Positions 45,613-54,624 are shown, numbered from the stretch's first letter. The stretch is 64,000 bases of DNA from Sedimentisphaera salicampi (GCF_002117005.1 NZ_CP021023.1:372001-436000), one strand, 5' to 3'. A program made the numbers and translations. Notes: generated from the sequence alone by a model not told the origin.

Positions 45613-47508
45613 ATGAAATTATTCTTAAAGCTGTCTGTCTTAACTACACTTTTATTAAACGCAGCTGTTATGGCTGAAGATTGGCCGTGGGAGGGTTCCG
45701 GAACATCTTCGGATCCGTTCCTGATCAATACTGTAGAGGATTTTAACAAGATAGACAACGATCCATTCCATATGGACAAACATTATGCGCTGACAGCTCA
45801 GCTTGATTTTGAAGGTGCTGAACCGAATGCCATTGGTTCACAGGAGTACCCTTTTCAAGGGCAGTTTGTCGGGAAATATGTAAACCCCGATACCGGCACA
45901 ACCGCTGCCGGCTCGCTGAAAAATTTCAGTCTAACTTCAAACGGCCCTAGACCGTGCGGCATTTTCAGGGTTGTTGGAAGCGAAGGCAAGATTTACAGCC
46001 TTACTGTTCACTCTCCGGTAATTGCCTCCTCTTCCAATGCTGCAACAGGCGGTATTGCAGGCAGAAACAACGGAGTTATCAACGAGTGTACAGTCAGCAA
46101 TGCCCAGATTACTGGGAAAAACGGCGTTGGCGGGATCGCAGGATATAATTCAGGTATAATAAATTTCTGCGGCGCAGACGGCCAGATTATCGGCGAGAAC
46201 ACAACAGGCGGTATTTGCGGCTATCTGGAAGGCGGCGAATTAACTCAGTCAACCTTTGATGGTCAAGTAACGGGACAAGAATATACAGGAGGGGCTGTAG
46301 GCGGAATTAACGCATACTCATCGGTTTCAGACTGCTTTGCCAGCGCTGAGATTACAGGCGGAAGCTATGCAGGCGGTTTTTGCGGGACCGCTTCTGAGAG
46401 CACAATAATCGACTGTGTGGTTTACGGCAGCGTTGAGGCTTCAGGCTGGGCAGGCGGAATGTGCGGAATAAATTATGCAGAATTCAAAACTTGCGCTGCT
46501 TATTCCGATGTTTCAGCAGTCAGCAGCCTTTCATATGGGCTTAACAATCTTACGCTCAAAGCAGACACATATGTCGGCGGATTTGCAGGTATTAATAACA
46601 ATGTTATCGAAAACTGCTTTGCACGGGGCAATGTTAAGTCCGTTGTGAATGCGGGCGGGTTTTCAATATCATATTTTATTGAATCAGTTGAGGACCAGCC
46701 ATCTGTTTTATCATACAGTTTTGCAGGCGGTTTTGCCGGTTTGAATTCAGGCAGCATATCCAGATGCTATTCTGTTGGTCAGGTGGATGGAGGGCTTTTA
46801 GCTGATTCAAACTCCAGTCCTTACGTTAATGACCCTAATTTTGTAACAGATGTTCTTTATGAAGGCGGGTTTACTGGTAAAAATGACTCTTCGGTATCCG
46901 GCTCTTACTTCGATAAAGACGCATCCGGTCTTACTGGCGAAGAAAGCGATGGGGGGCAGGCAAAAACTACTGCTGAGATGAAAAATCAGAATACTTACGC
47001 CAACTGGGATTTTGCACAAACTTGGAGAATTGACGGAGGCTACCCGCAGTTTATGTGGCAGGTCTCTGTTAGCTTCAATCCCTCCAGCATCACAAAATCT
47101 TTAAGCCAAGGCGAGGTACCAGTATTCAAGCCTAAGGCAGTAATGCAGGGAGAAGGAAGTTTGTCCTGTCAGATTTCTGTAGAATACTCTGATGGAAACG
47201 GCTGGCTTTCAGCAACCCCTGCAAGTTTTGAGCTGAATAAAAACGAGATTGACCAAACGTTGGATGTGTCCTTGAACCCAGCAGGTCTTCCAGCAGGAAT
47301 CTATGAAGCGGATATTGTATTATCCTCAGCTGCTCTTGAATACGATGCTCTGCTTCCTGTAAAGATGGCAGTACTTCCGGCAAACGGTGATTTTAACAAT
47401 GATTCGAAAGTCGATATCGCTGACTTTGTTAAGTTTGCAGCAATTTGGAAAGACCAATCTATAACAATTTCAGAGCTGAAGGATTTTGCATCTAACTGGC
47501 TTAACTGA
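45613..47508 (+). CDS. Secreted GLUG-repeat protein with dockerin-like C-terminus
   Basis: 631 residues. A signal peptide (LSVLTTLLLNAAVMA) is followed by WEGSGTSSDPFLINTVEDF, the usual opening of GLUG proteins. Residues about 130-420 hold repeats of the kind GGIAGxNxGxIxxCxA with alternating VTG or ITG steps, predicting a beta-helix. A beta-sandwich (SLSCQISVEYSDGNGWL) and one dockerin-like loop (DFNNDSKVDIADFVKFAAIW) with a second half-repeat end the protein. Likely cell-surface adhesion or a glycan-binding scaffold. The target is unknown. A strong terminator follows. Confidence 0.8.
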   Translation: MKLFLKLSVLTTLLLNAAVMAEDWPWEGSGTSSDPFLINTVEDFNKIDNDPFHMDKHYALTAQLDFEGAEPNAIGSQEYPFQGQFVGKYVNPDTGTTAAGSLKNFSLTSNGPRPCGIFRVVGSEGKIYSLTVHSPVIASSSNAATGGIAGRNNGVINECTVSNAQITGKNGVGGIAGYNSGIINFCGADGQIIGENTTGGICGYLEGGELTQSTFDGQVTGQEYTGGAVGGINAYSSVSDCFASAEITGGSYAGGFCGTASESTIIDCVVYGSVEASGWAGGMCGINYAEFKTCAAYSDVSAVSSLSYGLNNLTLKADTYVGGFAGINNNVIENCFARGNVKSVVNAGGFSISYFIESVEDQPSVLSYSFAGGFAGLNSGSISRCYSVGQVDGGLLADSNSSPYVNDPNFVTDVLYEGGFTGKNDSSVSGSYFDKDASGLTGEESDGGQAKTTAEMKNQNTYANWDFAQTWRIDGGYPQFMWQVSVSFNPSSITKSLSQGEVPVFKPKAVMQGEGSLSCQISVEYSDGNGWLSATPASFELNKNEIDQTLDVSLNPAGLPAGIYEADIVLSSAALEYDALLPVKMAVLPANGDFNNDSKVDIADFVKFAAIWKDQSITISELKDFASNWLN

Positions 47509-47533
47509 TTGAAAACTATTTTTGGTATTAAAG

Positions 47534-47553
47534 GGCGTACAAATCTGTACGCC
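47534..47553 (+). terminator. Intrinsic terminator after the GLUG gene
   Basis: GGCGTACA at 47534-47541 pairs with TGTACGCC at 47546-47553, loop AATC, then seven T. Confidence 0.92.
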
Positions 47554-47625
47554 TTTTTTTATAAATCAAAAATCAAACATAGGCCGCTGGTGCACAACTT
47601 TTCTTAATAAATTTCGTATTCTCTG

Positions 47626-47631
47626 TATAAT
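47626..47631 (+). promoter_or_regulatory. Possible -10 box for the SagB/DJ-1 gene
   Basis: A perfect TATAAT lies 27 bp before the ATG at 47659. I cannot find a convincing -35 box. Confidence 0.35.
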
Positions 47632-47658
47632 ATCAAAACGCTTTTACAGAGGTGATAT

Positions 47659-48984
47659 ATGATTCTCAAAAGATTTTCGTTAATTCTCCTTATAGTTTCA
47701 ACAGTTTCAGCATTTGAAGAAGTGCGGAAAGTAGATTCAGATTTCTACCGAGGAGGGCGTGTGCTGGATACTATTGATTTAAGCACAATTTCTACCCCCG
47801 ATATTGCGCTTGAAGAAATCCTGAAAAAACGCGGCGGGGAAGTAGTGTTCACAAGGCAGGAATTTACCATAGACCAGCTTTCGCATATCCTCAAGCTCAG
47901 CTACGGTTACAGCGAGGACAGCCGAAGGACAGTAGAGTCTTACGATAATGCTTATCCTGTGCTTGTTTATCTGGTAAACAGAGACGGGGCGTTCGTTTAT
48001 ATCCCCAAAAAGGATTCCCTTGGCAAGATCGTGGATGATAACATTAAACGCCGTCTCTTCAGCGCTACCAAACACAGAGACAAGGACGGCTATATCTCTT
48101 CTGCTAACTTTGTAATTGCTGGCTCCCCAAAGCTTGCCGGCATCAAAAGGCCACGTGAGGGAAGGAAATTTCTCTTTATTGAGGCGGGCAGAATTGCTCA
48201 GAATATGGAGCTTGCGGCAAATTCCATTGGACTTGGAATAAAAACCGAACCGGATTTAAATCAGCTCAAAATACGTTCGCTTCTGAAGATGCCTTCAGGC
48301 TTTGAACCCGTTATGATGATATCTCTTGGAAAGCTGAAAAATTCTAATTTCAAAATCAGCCCCGAAACCCTCAAAAAAGAGAAACCTGCCGAAGATAAGG
48401 ATGGGGGCGAAAAGCAGGATCCGAAAAAGAAAGAGCGTTTGAAAATTGCTATTGTTGTTCCTGAAAGAGGGGCAGACAGAAGGGTTATAAACGGGCTCAA
48501 GAACATTTTTCAAATCTCTGATGCCCGCTGTTTTATTGCCGCACCGGACGATGAATTCAGAAATTCAGATGGTATAAAGATGAGTCCTGATATTTTTATC
48601 AATAATCTGTCTGCAAGAGATTACGATACGCTCGTATTTCTTGATGGAAGCATTACATCCAGGGTTTACCGTAATGATGAGCTTGTGATGGATATAATGT
48701 ACGAGGCAGACCAGCTTAACAAAACAGTCGCAGCGTATGGTTATGCTGTGGGTGTCTTGGCAAGGTCGGGTGTGCTTTCAGGAGGCATACAGGCCACTGG
48801 AAGCATCGGTGTTCGTGGTTCTGTGAAAAAATACGGCGGGCGTTTCTTGGCAGAATCCGCTGTAGTTAGATCTGGGAATATAGTAACAGCAAGAAGTCTC
48901 GATACACTTGCAAGAAGGGATATTCAAGGGCCTGAGGGGATTTCCGGTTTTGCAGCGGAAATACTTAAGGCTTCGAAAGAATAA
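47659..48984 (+). CDS. Secreted fusion of a SagB-like nitroreductase fold and a DJ-1/PfpI-like domain
   Basis: 441 residues. A signal peptide (MILKRFSLILLIVSTVSA) precedes a nitroreductase-like domain at about 35-225 (LTIDQLSHILKLS-like segment FTIDQLSHILKLSYGYS, YPVLVYLVNRDGAFVY, LFIEAGRIAQNMELAANSIGLG), typical of SagB-type oxidoreductases that bind FMN. An acidic-basic linker (about 237-262) joins it to a DJ-1/PfpI domain at 262-440 (LKIAIVVPERGADRRVINGL, DIFINNLSARDYDTLVFLDG). At the nucleophile elbow VAAYGYAVGVLA the usual Cys of AICHG is Gly361 and the following His is Tyr362, so the hydrolase/chaperone chemistry is probably absent. Confidence 0.72.
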   Translation: MILKRFSLILLIVSTVSAFEEVRKVDSDFYRGGRVLDTIDLSTISTPDIALEEILKKRGGEVVFTRQEFTIDQLSHILKLSYGYSEDSRRTVESYDNAYPVLVYLVNRDGAFVYIPKKDSLGKIVDDNIKRRLFSATKHRDKDGYISSANFVIAGSPKLAGIKRPREGRKFLFIEAGRIAQNMELAANSIGLGIKTEPDLNQLKIRSLLKMPSGFEPVMMISLGKLKNSNFKISPETLKKEKPAEDKDGGEKQDPKKKERLKIAIVVPERGADRRVINGLKNIFQISDARCFIAAPDDEFRNSDGIKMSPDIFINNLSARDYDTLVFLDGSITSRVYRNDELVMDIMYEADQLNKTVAAYGYAVGVLARSGVLSGGIQATGSIGVRGSVKKYGGRFLAESAVVRSGNIVTARSLDTLARRDIQGPEGISGFAAEILKASKE

Positions 48985-49009
48985 ATTTTAGCTTTTTGAA
49001 AGGGTTCTT

Positions 49010-50164
49010 ATGAATTTTCAGATTACCGCTATGGCTGTTCTGGCCGGTTTCGTTTTCTCTCTGAATGCAGCAGACAGCTTCAAACCGTATGTAAAAAAAC
49101 CGGACAACAATGGCGTTCACCTGAACGCTCACGGCGCAGGTGTGATGCACCACGACGGCAAATATTATCTCTATGGTGAGCATAAGATTGCCGGCAGGGC
49201 GGGCAACAAGGCTCATGTGGGCGTGCACTGCTACAGCTCCGAAGATCTTTACAACTGGAAGGATGAGGGGATTGCTCTTAAAGTGGTAGAAAAAGAAGGC
49301 CACGATATCGAGAAGGGATGCATCATCGAAAGACCAAAGGTAATATACAACGAAATGAATGATAATTTTGTGATGTGGTTCCATCTGGAGCTGAAAGGCC
49401 AAGGCTACAGCGCAGCAAGAACGGGGCTGGCAGTTTCCGATAATCCGACAGGCGAATTTGAATATATCAGGTCTTTCCGCCCGAATGCGGGGCAATGGCC
49501 GATTCATTTCCCCAAAAAATGGCAGAAACCCATCAGTGAGAAGAAGTTCAATAAGCTTAAAGAGGAATCAGACTGGGACTACTGGCTCACTCTGCTTGAA
49601 AAGGGAATTGTATTGAGAAGAGATTTCAAAGAAGGGCAGATGTCCCGAGATATGACGGTTTTCGTTGACGATAACGGCAAGGCCTATCATATACATTCAT
49701 CAGAAGATAATTCAACCCTTCACATCTCCGAGCTCACCGATGACTATCAGGATTTTACAGGCAGATACACCAGAGCTCGGCCGGGCGGATACAACGAGGC
49801 CCCCGCATTATGCAAGTATGAAGGAAGCTACTACCTTATTGCCTCGGGATGTTCAGGCTGGGCTCCAAACACAGCACGCTCATTTAGAGCAAGCAATATT
49901 ATGGGCGAATGGAAGGCTCTCGGCAATCCGTGCAAGGGCAAAAATCCGCATAACGATATCGGCTCGATCAAAACCTTCGGCGGACAAAGCACCTACATCC
50001 TGCCTGTTGAAGGGAAACGCAATGCTTTTATCGCAATGTTCGACGTGTGGAGGCCGTCAAATCAGATAGACAGCAGATATATGTGGCTTCCTGCTAAAAT
50101 AAAGGACAATGAGATTGTCGTTGAATGGCAGACCGAATGGGATCTGTCATATTTCGAGGAATGA
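49010..50164 (+). CDS. Secreted glycoside hydrolase family 43 (exo-beta-1,3-galactanase-like)
   Basis: 384 residues with a signal peptide (ITAMAVLAGFVFSLNA). The five-bladed propeller begins at NAHGAGVMHHDGKYYLYGEHK and has Glu107 in CIIERPKVIYN and Glu263 in GGYNEAPALCKYEGSYYLIAS (probable acid). No typical RDP catalytic-base Asp is visible in the first blade, which matches GH43 subfamily 24 exo-beta-1,3-galactanases, where the base differs. Subfamily is inferred from look only. The enzyme would act on galactan side chains in the periplasm or outside the cell. Confidence 0.75.
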   Translation: MNFQITAMAVLAGFVFSLNAADSFKPYVKKPDNNGVHLNAHGAGVMHHDGKYYLYGEHKIAGRAGNKAHVGVHCYSSEDLYNWKDEGIALKVVEKEGHDIEKGCIIERPKVIYNEMNDNFVMWFHLELKGQGYSAARTGLAVSDNPTGEFEYIRSFRPNAGQWPIHFPKKWQKPISEKKFNKLKEESDWDYWLTLLEKGIVLRRDFKEGQMSRDMTVFVDDNGKAYHIHSSEDNSTLHISELTDDYQDFTGRYTRARPGGYNEAPALCKYEGSYYLIASGCSGWAPNTARSFRASNIMGEWKALGNPCKGKNPHNDIGSIKTFGGQSTYILPVEGKRNAFIAMFDVWRPSNQIDSRYMWLPAKIKDNEIVVEWQTEWDLSYFEE

Positions 50165-50175
50165 TTGTTTTTCCA

Positions 50176-50197
50176 CCTTCCGGTTTCGGCCGGAAGG
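50176..50197 (+). terminator. Intrinsic terminator after the GH43 gene
   Basis: CCTTCCGG at 50176-50183 pairs with CCGGAAGG at 50190-50197, then a run of T. Confidence 0.92.
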
Positions 50198-50226
50198 TTT
50201 TTTTGTCCTCGATATAGAAATATTAC

Positions 50227-50255
50227 TTGAAACCGCAGCCTGTCTTTTGTATATT
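50227..50255 (+). promoter_or_regulatory. Sigma-70-like promoter for the PEP-CTERM protease
   Basis: TTGAAA at 50227-50232 and TATATT at 50250-50255, spacing 17 bp. A TTAAAGC-TCAAG-GCTTTAA palindrome follows at 50254-50272. Confidence 0.5.
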
Positions 50256-50287
50256 AAAGCTCAAGGCTTTAATTTTGGGATATAATT

Positions 50288-51205
50288 ATGAAGCGATTAA
50301 CATTTTTAGCAGCTGCATTGCTTTTATTTGCGGATGTTTCGTTCGGGATTGTGATATCAGGCGGCGATTCAGGCCATTTAACTGCCCCAACCGATGATCC
50401 CGGCTGGGCTCGTTCGGGGAGCGTAGGAACGAACGGTTCAGGCGTTTATCTGGGAAACGGCTGGGTGATTACTGCCAACCACGTAAGCAGCAAGACATAC
50501 TTTACTGTTGATGGCGATGCTACATACAACAAAATGGCCGGCGAGGAATACGGTGTTCAGCTTGATAATCTTGAAAAAACTTCGAAGATAGACCTCTATA
50601 TGTTCAGAGTGGATACTTCCGCAGGCAATTTAACCGAACTCACTCCAACACCCATTGCCTCCAGCGCTCCTTCTGAAGGTTCGCAGGCAACTCATATCGG
50701 AACAGGCGACGGCCAGACCTCCTCAACAGAAACTACTTGGTATGTTGATACGGGTGAAGATCCTTACATATGGGAAACATCTCCTTTCCCCGGGGCAGAC
50801 GCCCATGCAAATGGATACTACTTGCAAACTAACAGAGACAAAAGGTGGGCATTTGAGGAAGTCTATCAATCCGATGATGATTTCGATAACATTGAAGGGT
50901 TTTCCACAATTTTTAATGATGATGCGGACTACGGAATAACTGTAGAACACGATTCTGGGTCCGGTCTTTTCGTTAAAAATAACGGGGAGTGGGAACTTGC
51001 TGGAATTGCCCATGCAATTGGCTCTTACAGCGGACAACCTGATAGGACACGTGTTTACGGAAACACAAGCTATTATTCAGACCTCTCTCAATACAGCGGG
51101 CAGATAAATGATATAATAACCATCCCCGAACCTGCTTCATTATTAACTCTCGGGCTCGGCTTTTTGTATTTCAGGCAGAGAAAGCAGCCTGTTTCTGCAA
51201 AATAA
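50288..51205 (+). CDS. PEP-CTERM serine protease, chymotrypsin-like
   Basis: 305 residues. A signal peptide (MKRLTFLAAALLLFADVSFG) precedes a trypsin-like domain with His65 (WVITANHV), Asp102 (KIDLYMFRVD) and Ser223 in HDSGSGLF (the usual GDSGG with G to H before the Asp). The C-terminus has IPEPASLL, a hydrophobic helix and RQRKQ, the PEP-CTERM sorting signal. It should be exported and then cleaved or anchored by exosortase. A protein target is unknown. Own promoter and no partner gene. Confidence 0.85.
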   Translation: MKRLTFLAAALLLFADVSFGIVISGGDSGHLTAPTDDPGWARSGSVGTNGSGVYLGNGWVITANHVSSKTYFTVDGDATYNKMAGEEYGVQLDNLEKTSKIDLYMFRVDTSAGNLTELTPTPIASSAPSEGSQATHIGTGDGQTSSTETTWYVDTGEDPYIWETSPFPGADAHANGYYLQTNRDKRWAFEEVYQSDDDFDNIEGFSTIFNDDADYGITVEHDSGSGLFVKNNGEWELAGIAHAIGSYSGQPDRTRVYGNTSYYSDLSQYSGQINDIITIPEPASLLTLGLGFLYFRQRKQPVSAK

Positions 51206-51245
51206 ACTGCCGGATTACTTTTTCGATTTAACTGCTTGAAAAAAT

Positions 51246-51294
51246 GTCTTAAAACCATAGAATTGTTGTTTCAGCTTTAATTCTATTTTAAGAC
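51246..51294 (+). promoter_or_regulatory. Leader hairpin beside the ribosome binding site of the AHCY-like gene
   Basis: GTCTTAAA at 51246-51253 pairs with TTTAAGAC at 51287-51294, and ATAGAATT at 51257-51264 pairs with AATTCTAT at 51279-51286; a 3-nt bulge (ACC) interrupts the left arm. The stem ends at the GGAG site (51295-51298), 9 bp before ATG 51304. No T run follows, so it is not a typical terminator for the plus strand. Confidence 0.55.
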
Positions 51295-51303
51295 GGAGAA
51301 CTA

Positions 51304-52374
51304 ATGTCCAGCATCTCGGATATACTCATAAAACAGTTAGAATCCTCATACAGAAGCGATGAGTTCGTATGCCTTCTTTCCCAGTATGAAAACTGGAAGA
51401 CCTCCCAGCCGCTCAAAGGCCTTCAAATTTTGGAAGGCAGCCCGGTATTCAGAAACACCTGCCCAAAAATTGCGTCACTTTTAGCCGCAGGTGCTGAGGT
51501 AACAATCGGACTACATCAAAACTGCCCCTACAACCCGCAGGTGGCAGGTATGCTTGAAGATATCGGCCTTGAAGTGCGGCACGGAACGGATTTAAAACAG
51601 GATTTTGACATTATTCTCGATTGCGCCGGTGCTTATCATCATCTGGGTGCCGGCCTTGGATTTGCAGAGCTGACCAAATCGGGGGAGTATTATTATTCCA
51701 GCAGCTCTAAACCGTGTTTCTGCGTTGACAGAAGCATTATAAAATATTTTGAAGATTATCTTGGAACAGCAGACGGGCTTATGCGAAGCCTTGCAGAAAA
51801 GCAGCTTCCCGTTTCCGGGAAAACTTACGTTGTTTTCGGGTGCGGAAAGGTAGGAGCGGGGATATGCAAAAGGCTCACGGACGAAGGAGCTGAAGTAAGG
51901 CTTGTGGAAGACGGGTCCCGCAGGCATCAATTTGGATATCCAGTAATAGACTTCAAAGACAAAGAATCTGTACACCAAGCCATTAAAAATGCGGATTGCA
52001 TTGTTACAGTAACGGGGATTAAAGATGTTATAAGCAAAAGCTACAATGCAGAAATTTTCAACAAGAGCTCTGCATATTTGGTAAATATGGGTGCTGAAGA
52101 TGAATACGGCCCGGATATCCCCGCTTACAGAGTTCTAAACGAGAAGAAACCGCTGAATTTCATACTCGGAGAGCCCACGAGACTCAGATACATCGACGCT
52201 ACACTTGCTCTGCACAATTATGGAGCTTTCGTTCTGATGAGAAACGAGCTTGAATCGGGGCTTATGTCCCCGCCGGAAGAAATAGAGAGGATGATTATAA
52301 AGCAAACTCTTGCAGGCAGCTGCATATCTGAAGAAGTTGAGAATTTCTTAAATACTAAAAATTATGCGGTGTAA
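51304..52374 (+). CDS. S-adenosylhomocysteine hydrolase-like NAD-binding protein (divergent)
   Basis: 356 residues, shorter than AHCY (about 430-480). PLKGLQILEGSPVFRNTCPK and LLAAGAEVTIGLHQNC parallel the AHCY substrate domain, and VSGKTYVVFGCGKVGAGIC is the NAD loop (G179-G184). Around 148-165, IIKYFEDYLGTADGLMRSL matches the AHCY segment KFDNxYGxxxSLxDGI with Lys retained, while the usual DDGAD is LDCAGAYHHLG. The GTG-started deaminase follows after 2 bp. Together they could convert SAH through S-inosylhomocysteine. The activity itself is not shown by the sequence. Confidence 0.7.
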   Translation: MSSISDILIKQLESSYRSDEFVCLLSQYENWKTSQPLKGLQILEGSPVFRNTCPKIASLLAAGAEVTIGLHQNCPYNPQVAGMLEDIGLEVRHGTDLKQDFDIILDCAGAYHHLGAGLGFAELTKSGEYYYSSSSKPCFCVDRSIIKYFEDYLGTADGLMRSLAEKQLPVSGKTYVVFGCGKVGAGICKRLTDEGAEVRLVEDGSRRHQFGYPVIDFKDKESVHQAIKNADCIVTVTGIKDVISKSYNAEIFNKSSAYLVNMGAEDEYGPDIPAYRVLNEKKPLNFILGEPTRLRYIDATLALHNYGAFVLMRNELESGLMSPPEEIERMIIKQTLAGSCISEEVENFLNTKNYAV

Positions 52375-52376
52375 AT

Positions 52377-53633
52377 GTGTCAAATCTGCTGCTGAAAAAT
52401 GTAATATTAGACAAATCCAGCACCAATATTCTGGTTAGGAACGGTGTATTCGAATCACTTTCCGCTGCAGACTCCGCCAAGGCCGATTCTGTGCTGGACT
52501 GCACAAACCTTGCCGTTCTGCCGGCGTTCTATAACGCCCACACCCATTCACCAATGACCCTTTTGCGGGGCTATGCAGACGACCGCGAGCTCTTCGACTG
52601 GCTGCAGAACTATATCTGGCCTATGGAGGCAAAATTCAATCTCGAGGATATTATCGCAGGCACGCGTCTTGCCTGCCTTGAGATGATAAAAACTGGAACT
52701 GTGTTTGCGGCAGATATGTACTGGCATTTTCCGGAAGTGGCAAGAACGATTACGGAAATGGGGCTCAGATGCTGCGCAGGACCGATCTTTCTTGATGCCT
52801 TTGACGATTCACTTACAGACCCGCAGTTTGAGGAGGCGGAAAAGTTTTACGATTCGCTCAGCGGTTTCAGCGATCTGTTGATTCCAGCCATTATGCCTCA
52901 TTCTGTTTACGGGGCAAAGGAAAGCACACTTAGGAAGGTAAGCGAGATGGCCGAGCGTCTGCAGTATCCGATACAGATTCACGTGGCTGAGACGGAAAAG
53001 GAAGTAAAGGACTGCCTTGCTCAGACCGGACTCACTCCGTTTCAGTATCTGGATTCTTTAGGCCTTTTGACAGAAAAAACAGTAACTGTACATTCTGTTC
53101 ACATGACAGAAGATGATGCTGAGCTGGTTAAAAAGAGGGGTGCGAAGATAGCCCATGTGCCAGTATCTAATATGAAGTTATCGAGCGGGGCATTCAGGGC
53201 GGGCTTATTTACTGACTATCTCGACTCAATATGCCTCGGAACTGACGGCTGCTCTTCAAACAACAATTTGAGCATGATAGAAGAGATGAAATTTGCCTCG
53301 CTTCTGGCAAAACACAGCTTCGAATGCACTCAGATTTTCAGCTCTGAAGTTGTGTTCAATTTCGCCACAATAAACGGCGCATCCGCATACGGCTTCAACG
53401 GAGGAAAAATTGAAAAGGGCAGGCCGGCAGACTGCATATTGGTTGATACAAAAAGCCCGTTTATGACTCCAGGGTACGATATTGTCTCTGATGTGGTTTA
53501 CAGCTGCGATTCATCCTGCATAGATACCGTTATATGCAATGGGAATATCCTTATGCAGGGCGGGATAATTCCAGGCGAGGCGGAAATTATAAAAAAGGCC
53601 AATAAATCTGCACGAAGAATTACTGAAATGTAA
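52377..53633 (+). CDS. 5'-methylthioadenosine/S-adenosylhomocysteine deaminase-type amidohydrolase
   Basis: 418 residues with a GTG start at 52377, 2 bp after the AHCY-like stop. The amidohydrolase set is complete: His55-Thr-His57 (FYNAHTHSPM), TLLRGYADDRELFDW, His202 and Glu205 (IQIHVAETE), His242 and Asp290 (CLGTDGCSS). The sequence fits the MTA/SAH deaminase (DadD or MtaD) family, which removes ammonia from the adenosine part to give inosine derivatives. Related chlorohydrolase-type members act on other purines. Co-transcription with an AHCY-like gene points to SAH. Confidence 0.88.
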   Translation: MSNLLLKNVILDKSSTNILVRNGVFESLSAADSAKADSVLDCTNLAVLPAFYNAHTHSPMTLLRGYADDRELFDWLQNYIWPMEAKFNLEDIIAGTRLACLEMIKTGTVFAADMYWHFPEVARTITEMGLRCCAGPIFLDAFDDSLTDPQFEEAEKFYDSLSGFSDLLIPAIMPHSVYGAKESTLRKVSEMAERLQYPIQIHVAETEKEVKDCLAQTGLTPFQYLDSLGLLTEKTVTVHSVHMTEDDAELVKKRGAKIAHVPVSNMKLSSGAFRAGLFTDYLDSICLGTDGCSSNNNLSMIEEMKFASLLAKHSFECTQIFSSEVVFNFATINGASAYGFNGGKIEKGRPADCILVDTKSPFMTPGYDIVSDVVYSCDSSCIDTVICNGNILMQGGIIPGEAEIIKKANKSARRITEM

Positions 53634-53853
53634 CTTTGCTGCGTTTTTTGAAAAAAAATATTCATACCTTCAAATTTGCATCCCTAAAAGAATATTAGCC
53701 ATTTTTCACTAAATTACGAAAAAAATAAAATTTTCGCTTACAAATTTTTATTGAATTTTCAAATATAGATGATAGAAGTTAATTATGATGTTTGATTTTT
53801 AGCTGCATAATTTTGAGCACTTACTTCAAGTGTTATTTTGAAAGGATGTTATT

Positions 53854-54624
53854 ATGAAGAGGCTTATTAGTTTAATGTTGGGCATTGTACTCTCCCTGTC
53901 TTTATGTTCTTTTGGTGATTATATAACCATAGATTCGGATTTATCCGACTGGGCAGGCATCGACTACACAGACCAAGGAACTAAATCAGGTCCTGATGGA
54001 GGATCTTATTCCCTGAGAACAACCTACGATTCTCAAAACCTTTACATCGCTGTTGACAGAAGCAGTACGGGCCGCATTCTTGGGGATACCGGAACTAACT
54101 ATGATGACACCTCTTACAGTCCAGACGATTCGTTTTTCCTTGCATTTGATGTTGATGGCATAACAGACAGTGGAGGTTCTTCAAACGTAACTCTTGCTAA
54201 TGGGGAAACTGATGGAATGAGTATCAGTTTTGGTGGTGATAATCTTCCCGATATAATTTACGCATTTTCAGGAGGTGGTAATTGGTTCACCTATTCAACA
54301 TGGAACGGTTCAGAATGGACAGGCGATGCTGATAACTGGGTTGAACCAGAAGACTCTTCAATAGGAGTTTCATATGGTGATTCCGGAAATGATGGCGATG
54401 AGTTTGCTATACCTCTTCAAGATATTGGCTCACCTAGTGGAGATATAATGGCTTGGGCTTGGATGGCAAAAGAAAGCCATTACTATATAGAAGCAGCATG
54501 GGGGTTTTCTTCAGGAGCTCAACCTACTGCTTATGACGGAATGTCAGTTGCAGTTCCTGAACCTTTCACTCTTGGGCTTCTCGGAATCGGTTCAATTGCC
54601 CTTAGAAGAAGAAGAAAAAGTTAG
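53854..54624 (+). CDS. PEP-CTERM secreted protein
   Basis: 256 residues. A signal peptide (LISLMLGIVLSLSLCSFG) precedes a beta-rich region with SDLSDWAGIDYTDQGTKS and an AAWGFSSGAQ segment, possibly a carbohydrate-binding-like or unknown sandwich fold. The C-terminus VPEPFTLGLLGIGSIALRRRRKS is a full PEP-CTERM signal. No catalytic residues are obvious. It may be a surface or extracellular matrix protein. It has its own terminator. Confidence 0.75.
   Translation: MKRLISLMLGIVLSLSLCSFGDYITIDSDLSDWAGIDYTDQGTKSGPDGGSYSLRTTYDSQNLYIAVDRSSTGRILGDTGTNYDDTSYSPDDSFFLAFDVDGITDSGGSSNVTLANGETDGMSISFGGDNLPDIIYAFSGGGNWFTYSTWNGSEWTGDADNWVEPEDSSIGVSYGDSGNDGDEFAIPLQDIGSPSGDIMAWAWMAKESHYYIEAAWGFSSGAQPTAYDGMSVAVPEPFTLGLLGIGSIALRRRRKS

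Noticed and set aside
46020-46760. DNA tandem repeat in the GLUG gene
   Set aside because: The repeats are at protein level (GLUG beta-helix) with diverged codons, not a DNA satellite.
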